Source of the DNA: Pelobacter sp. UBA5610
GTDB taxonomy: Bacteria; Desulfobacterota; Desulfuromonadia; Desulfuromonadales; Syntrophotaleaceae
Reading direction: 5' to 3'
DNA length: 18,207 nucleotides
NCBI GenBank assembly: GCA_002424645.1
Contig: DIKU01000117.1
Span: forward strand, 1-18,207
Positions 14,843 to 18,207 of this stretch are shown here, one piece after another. The notes beneath the pieces are model-generated. The model was not told the DNA's origin. It searched no databases and was given only the letters and a program-made list of their open reading frames with translations. The position numbers were made by a program, and so were the translations under genes. Positions within the stretch are counted from its first letter, which is position 1. Each line of letters begins with the position of its first letter.

Positions 14843-15733
14843 ATGGATCTCAATGCCTATCTTAAAGAATATCGGGCACGTGTAGATAAAGCACTTGATG
14901 GCTATCTTCCCGGAGAGGAAGTTCTACCTGCAAGTCTTCACAAGGCTATGCGCTATTCGACTTTTGCCGCCGGTAAACGCATTCGTCCTATCCTGATGAT
15001 GGCGGCATGCGAAGCGGTTGGCGGCGATGTGAAGGTCGTTATGCCTGCGGCCTGTGCCATGGAAATGATACATACGTATTCGTTGATTCATGACGATCTC
15101 CCTGCTATGGACGATGATGATTTCCGTAGAGGACGCCCAACCTGCCATAAAGTTTTTGGCGAGGCATTGGCCATTTTGGCCGGTGACGCGCTGCTTACGG
15201 AAGCTTTTATTCTCTTATCTCAATTGGGCGCCGACAACGCGGTTCCGCTTGAGGTCGCCCGTCGCGTGACTGCCCAGATTGCGCGTTGCGCCGGCTCCAT
15301 GGGGATGGTTGGTGGCCAGGTCGTGGATATGGATTCTGAAGGCAAAGATATCGACCTGCCTACACTCGAATATATTCATACGCGCAAGACCGGTGCACTT
15401 ATTCTTGCGTCCGTTGAAACAGGTGCCCTGCTGGGCGGAGCCACTCAGGAGCAGGTAGAGGCTCTTGGACGCTACGCAAAAGCTGCAGGTCTTGCTTTTC
15501 AGGTTGCTGATGACATTCTCGATATCGTTGGTGACCAGGCATTGCTTGGTAAGGATGTCGGCAGTGACCAGGAACGCGGTAAGGCGACCTATCCGGCCTT
15601 GCTCGGGCTTGACGCCGCCCGTGACCGTGCCAGGGAATTGCGCGATGTGGCACTGGATAGCCTGTCCTGTTTTGATGAACGCGCCGAGCCTTTAAGAAGC
15701 ATCGCCCACTATATCGTGGACCGCTCTTTCTGA
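14843..15733 (+). CDS. ispA: Farnesyl diphosphate synthase IspA (short-chain polyprenyl synthase)
   Basis: It condenses isopentenyl diphosphate with dimethylallyl and geranyl diphosphate in the cytoplasm, feeding quinone and undecaprenyl carrier synthesis. It has 296 residues, as in E. coli IspA (299). AGKRIRP lies near the N-terminus. The first Asp-rich motif is DDLPAMD (84-90), with the two-residue insertion of bacterial enzymes, and the second is DDILD (223-227). Tyr79, five residues before the first motif, is an aromatic residue at the position that limits chain length and favours C15 over C20 product. GGAGG at 14834-14838 lies four bases before ATG 14843; the earlier ATG 14813 has no such site and lacks family similarity. 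Product length is an inference. Confidence 0.94.
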   Translation: MDLNAYLKEYRARVDKALDGYLPGEEVLPASLHKAMRYSTFAAGKRIRPILMMAACEAVGGDVKVVMPAACAMEMIHTYSLIHDDLPAMDDDDFRRGRPTCHKVFGEALAILAGDALLTEAFILLSQLGADNAVPLEVARRVTAQIARCAGSMGMVGGQVVDMDSEGKDIDLPTLEYIHTRKTGALILASVETGALLGGATQEQVEALGRYAKAAGLAFQVADDILDIVGDQALLGKDVGSDQERGKATYPALLGLDAARDRARELRDVALDSLSCFDERAEPLRSIAHYIVDRSF

Positions 15734-15740
15734 GTGTGAC

Positions 15741-15746
15741 GGAGGG
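15741..15746 (+). promoter_or_regulatory. Ribosome binding site that sets the dxs start at GTG 15754
   Basis: GGAGGG lies seven bases before GTG 15754. A GTG at 15736 is also in frame but lies before this site and would put the site inside the coding region. The later start gives MSLLKNLQSPAELKNLS, which matches normal Dxs N-termini. Confidence 0.75.
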
Positions 15747-15753
15747 TTTTATA

Positions 15754-17661
15754 GTGAGTCTACTGAAAAATCTGCAATCTCCCGCTGAGTTAAAAAACCT
15801 TTCGGTTAAAGAACTTGAGGGTTTGGCTGGTGAAATTCGTGAAAAAATTATTGATACCGTTTCGACGACCGGCGGTCATCTTGCCAGTTCTCTGGGTGTT
15901 GTGGAATTAACCATTGCTCTTCACAAGGTTTTGAATACGCCGGCCGATAAAATTGTCTGGGATGTTGGTCACCAGGCCTATGCCCATAAATTGTTGACCG
16001 GGCGTCTAGACCGTTTTGATACCTTGCGTCAGCTTGGAGGGATCAGCGGTTTTCCCAAGCGGGAAGAAAGCCCTTATGATGCTTTTGACGTCGGACATTC
16101 CAGCACCTCCATTTCTGCCGCCCTGGGGATGGCCGCAGCTTGTGACTGTCGTCAGGGGAACGAAAAGTTCGTTGCTGTCATCGGTGACGGTTCCCTTACC
16201 GGCGGCATGGCTTTCGAAGCGATCAACCATGCTGGCGATCAGAAAAAAAATCTCATTGTCATACTTAACGACAATGAAATGTCCATTTCTTCGAATGTCG
16301 GCGCGATCTCGTCTTTGATCAATCGTAAGATGACTTCCGAGTTGGTCGTGAGATTGAAGAAGGAAGCGGAAAACTTTCTCAGCCATGTGCCCCGCATAGG
16401 CAAGGATCTGTTGAAAGTAGCGCGTAAAGCCGAAGAGTCCCTAAAAGGATTTTTTACACCTGGAATGCTTTTCGAAGCATTTGGTTTTGATTACGTTGGT
16501 CCCTTGAACGGACATCGACTTGAAACATTGATCCCGGCTCTCGAAAATGTTGCTCATCTCGAAGGTCCGATCCTGGTTCACGTCGTGACCCGTAAAGGCA
16601 AAGGGTATGAGCCTGCTGAAAAAAATCCCAGTCTCTTTCACGGAGTAGGTCCCTTTGACAAGGCTACCGGCGAAGTACGCGCATCTAAAGGCGGTCCGGC
16701 CAGTTATACCGGTGTTTTCGGCAGTACTCTTACGGCATTGGCGGAGAAGAACGATCGGATTGTCGCCATTACCGCGGCTATGCTTGAAGGAACGGGACTT
16801 AAAGAGTTTTCAAAACGCTTCCCCTCGCGGTTTTTTGATGTCGGTATTGCTGAGCAACACGCCGTGACGTTCGCCGCAGGTCTTGCTTGTGAGGGCATGC
16901 GACCAGTCGTGGCTCTTTATTCGACCTTTTTGCAGCGCGCTTACGATAATGTCGTCCACGATGTGGCCTTACAACGTCTGCCGGTTACTTTTGCCATTGA
17001 CCGCGGAGGTCTGGTCGGAGCGGACGGACCTACACATCATGGTGTGTTCGATTATTCGTTCCTGCGGCATATCCCCAATATGGTGGTGGTTTCCCCGCGC
17101 GATGAAATCGAGTTGCAACGCGCTATTTTGACTGGCACTGTGCATGAGGGTCCCCTTGCATATCGCTACCCCCGGGGAAAAGCCCTCGGACTCACGCTGC
17201 CGGATACCATTGAGCCTTTGCCTATTGGAAAAGGTGAAAAATTATGTGATGGTAGCGATGCGGTCATCTTCGCATTGGGTGTTGTCTGCCAGGAAGCGCT
17301 TGTCGCGGCTGATATACTGGCCGGGGAGGGGCTGTCGGTAGCTGTTGTCGATCCGCGGTTCCTTAAGCCTCTCGATCGCGAACTTCTTGTCGCGGAAGCC
17401 AAACGAACAGGCGTTGTTGTAACCGTTGAGGAAAATGTTCGTCAGGGTGGATTCGGTTCGGCGGTTCTTGAGATGCTCTCTGACCAAGGCGTTTCCGTAC
17501 CTGTGCTACGCATCGGGTTGCCTGACCGATTTGTCGAACAAGGTACGCAACAGCAACTTTATGCCCGATACGGACTCGATGCGGAAGGTATTGCCGCAAG
17601 TGTTCGAAATTTCATAGGGCGTGATACCTCTATAACCAGTTCGGATGCTTCCAACGAATAA
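15754..17661 (+). CDS. dxs: 1-deoxy-D-xylulose-5-phosphate synthase Dxs
   Basis: The thiamine-diphosphate enzyme that makes DXP from pyruvate and glyceraldehyde 3-phosphate, the first step of the MEP isoprenoid pathway that supplies IspA upstream. From GTG 15754 it has 635 residues, the usual size. The N-terminal TPP domain has TTGGHLASSLG, DVGHQAYAHK, GDGSLTGG (144-151, with metal ligand Asp145) and NDNE with Asn174. The pyrimidine-binding domain has DVGIAEQHAVTFAAG with catalytic Glu367, and DRGGLVGADGPTHHG. A transketolase C-terminal domain follows. The gene starts 20 bases after the ispA stop. A clear terminator follows, so dxs ends its operon. All key residues are present. A second dxs elsewhere in the genome is possible in this group but not visible here. 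Confidence 0.97.
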   Translation: MSLLKNLQSPAELKNLSVKELEGLAGEIREKIIDTVSTTGGHLASSLGVVELTIALHKVLNTPADKIVWDVGHQAYAHKLLTGRLDRFDTLRQLGGISGFPKREESPYDAFDVGHSSTSISAALGMAAACDCRQGNEKFVAVIGDGSLTGGMAFEAINHAGDQKKNLIVILNDNEMSISSNVGAISSLINRKMTSELVVRLKKEAENFLSHVPRIGKDLLKVARKAEESLKGFFTPGMLFEAFGFDYVGPLNGHRLETLIPALENVAHLEGPILVHVVTRKGKGYEPAEKNPSLFHGVGPFDKATGEVRASKGGPASYTGVFGSTLTALAEKNDRIVAITAAMLEGTGLKEFSKRFPSRFFDVGIAEQHAVTFAAGLACEGMRPVVALYSTFLQRAYDNVVHDVALQRLPVTFAIDRGGLVGADGPTHHGVFDYSFLRHIPNMVVVSPRDEIELQRAILTGTVHEGPLAYRYPRGKALGLTLPDTIEPLPIGKGEKLCDGSDAVIFALGVVCQEALVAADILAGEGLSVAVVDPRFLKPLDRELLVAEAKRTGVVVTVEENVRQGGFGSAVLEMLSDQGVSVPVLRIGLPDRFVEQGTQQQLYARYGLDAEGIAASVRNFIGRDTSITSSDASNE

Positions 17662-17684
17662 TGGTTTTACGACATTGATTTTTT

Positions 17685-17714
17685 GGGCCGCCGGAATGCA
17701 CCCGGCGGCCTTTT
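17685..17714 (+). terminator. Intrinsic terminator after dxs
   Basis: GGCCGCCGG (17686-17694) and CCGGCGGCC (17702-17710) form a perfect nine-pair stem around a seven-base loop, with a G-T pair at its base, followed by TTTT. It lies 24 bases after the dxs stop and separates the isoprenoid operon from bioW. Confidence 0.85.
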
Positions 17715-17739
17715 GATTGCGATAATTTTGGAATCCTCA

Positions 17740-17771
17740 ATGTTAACCATCCTTCCCGTTATTGTTGACAA
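17740..17771 (+). promoter_or_regulatory. Candidate BirA (biotin repressor) operator
   Basis: ATGTTAACC and TGTTGACAA are inverted half-sites 14 bases apart. They match the published BirA consensus TTGTwAACC-N14-16-GGTTwACAA in about 15 of 18 positions, with correct spacing. The right half-site covers the -35 box of the bioW promoter, the expected place for repression by biotin-loaded BirA. The consensus is from memory and no search was run. Confidence 0.55.
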
Positions 17772-17793
17772 TCCCTTCGCGCACTGATAATTT
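17765..17793 (+). promoter_or_regulatory. Promoter of bioW, placed for a leaderless transcript
   Basis: TTGACA (17765-17770), a 17-base spacer and TAATTT (17788-17793), with TG at 17785-17786 as an extended -10. Transcription should begin about seven bases later, near 17800, which is at the bioW ATG (17802). Confidence 0.6.
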
Positions 17794-17801
17794 TCATCCC
17801 C

Positions 17802-18207
17802 ATGGATAACACACTGTATAGCATACGCATGCGTTCTTCCCGCAATGAGCGGCACATCTCCGGCGCTGAAAAGCTCGCCCCCGCGCATAGTCTTGAGGAG
17901 TTGGCTGCGGCTATGGTCCGCAGAGCCCTCCGGCACGATAAGGGGCAGGCTGAACAGATTTTTCTGACCCTTGAAAAAGTTGATCCTGCGCAAATTATGC
18001 GTCTTGGATTGCCGGACATTCGGACAATATGCGTCGAATCGGTCGATGAGGGCAGGGCCGCAGCTCTGTCCATGCTTGTCAAGGCTGGAGTAACTTACCA
18101 CGCGGCTCGTTCCGCCATTGTTACCATGGCTGAAGGCGCTGCTCCAGATGGTGAAAGTATGCGGGGTGCCATGCTGGTTGATGCTGTAACCGGAAGACGC
18201 CTCGAAC
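17802..18207 (+). CDS. bioW: 6-carboxyhexanoate-CoA ligase (pimeloyl-CoA synthetase) BioW, 5' part
   Basis: The first 135 codons of a gene that runs off the window; BioW is normally about 250 residues. It uses ATP to join pimelate to CoA, supplying pimeloyl-CoA for biotin synthesis. Recognisable BioW segments are YSIRMRSSRNERHISGAEKL (4-23), which resembles the start of the Bacillus subtilis protein, then LRHDKGQAEQIFLTLEKV, AALSMLVKAGVTYHAARSAI and MRGAMLVDAVTGRRLE at the edge. The last resembles the family's VRGA.L.D..TG.R. The ATG has no Shine-Dalgarno sequence before it, and the frame has a stop at 17766-17768, so no far-upstream start is available. The separate promoter and BirA-like site suggest a biotin operon begins here, probably with other bio genes beyond the window. 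Confidence 0.9.
   Translation, partial: MDNTLYSIRMRSSRNERHISGAEKLAPAHSLEELAAAMVRRALRHDKGQAEQIFLTLEKVDPAQIMRLGLPDIRTICVESVDEGRAAALSMLVKAGVTYHAARSAIVTMAEGAAPDGESMRGAMLVDAVTGRRLE

Noticed and set aside
16243..16250. Run of eight A in dxs, a possible slippage site
   Set aside because: It encodes QKKN in a variable loop just before the conserved ILNDNE segment. Runs of this length are common in AAA-using Lys codons, and no alternative product is sensible.

Overview
The window is 18.2 kb of densely packed chromosome with about 51% GC by eye. I read it as belonging to a Desulfuromonadia-type bacterium (the Geobacter / Pelobacter-Syntrophotalea / Desulfuromonas group). That is an inference from gene content and order: a type II secretion (T2SS)-like cluster running into ftsEX-envC-ctpA-deacetylase, then xseA-xseB-ispA-dxs. 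I recall a similar order around the Geobacter Oxp secretion cluster, but could not check it gene by gene.

Region 1 (1-6289, + strand) is an envelope-spanning secretion or pilus-like machine. In order it holds the end of the assembly ATPase GspE, PilM-, PilN- and PilO-like platform proteins, a GspC/PilP-like coupling protein, a lipoprotein secretin with N-terminal TPRs and a C-terminal cohesin-like domain, and two pseudopilins. The genes overlap or abut, so they are probably one operon. GspL is split into separate PilM and PilN proteins, giving a type IV pilus-style inner platform with a T2SS-style secretin and pseudopilins. No gspF or prepilin peptidase gene lies in the window.

Region 2 (6297-11736, + strand) continues with cell-wall genes: FtsE and FtsX (ABC-type regulator), EnvC (LytM-like amidase activator with degenerate zinc sites), the carboxy-terminal protease CtpA, and a membrane-anchored divergent polysaccharide deacetylase (YibQ family). 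A G+C-rich hairpin separates the last two.

Region 3 (11770-13185, - strand) is one inverted gene. It encodes a ParA/MinD-type ATPase joined to an unrecognised C-terminal half containing a cysteine cluster, and it has a near-consensus sigma70 promoter of its own.

Region 4 (13277-17661, + strand) holds both subunits of exonuclease VII (XseA, XseB), a farnesyl diphosphate synthase (IspA) and DXP synthase (Dxs). A candidate promoter lies in front of xseB and a clear intrinsic terminator follows dxs.

Region 5 (17662-18207) contains a candidate BirA (biotin repressor) operator overlapping a strong sigma70-like promoter, then the 5' part of bioW (6-carboxyhexanoate-CoA ligase), which runs off the window. 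The promoter spacing predicts a leaderless or nearly leaderless bioW mRNA.

There are no tRNA or rRNA genes, insertion sequences, CRISPR arrays or phage genes, and no gene-free stretch longer than 300 bases. The genes are mostly recognised families. The less usual points are the cohesin-bearing secretin, the ParA-like fusion and the control of bioW.
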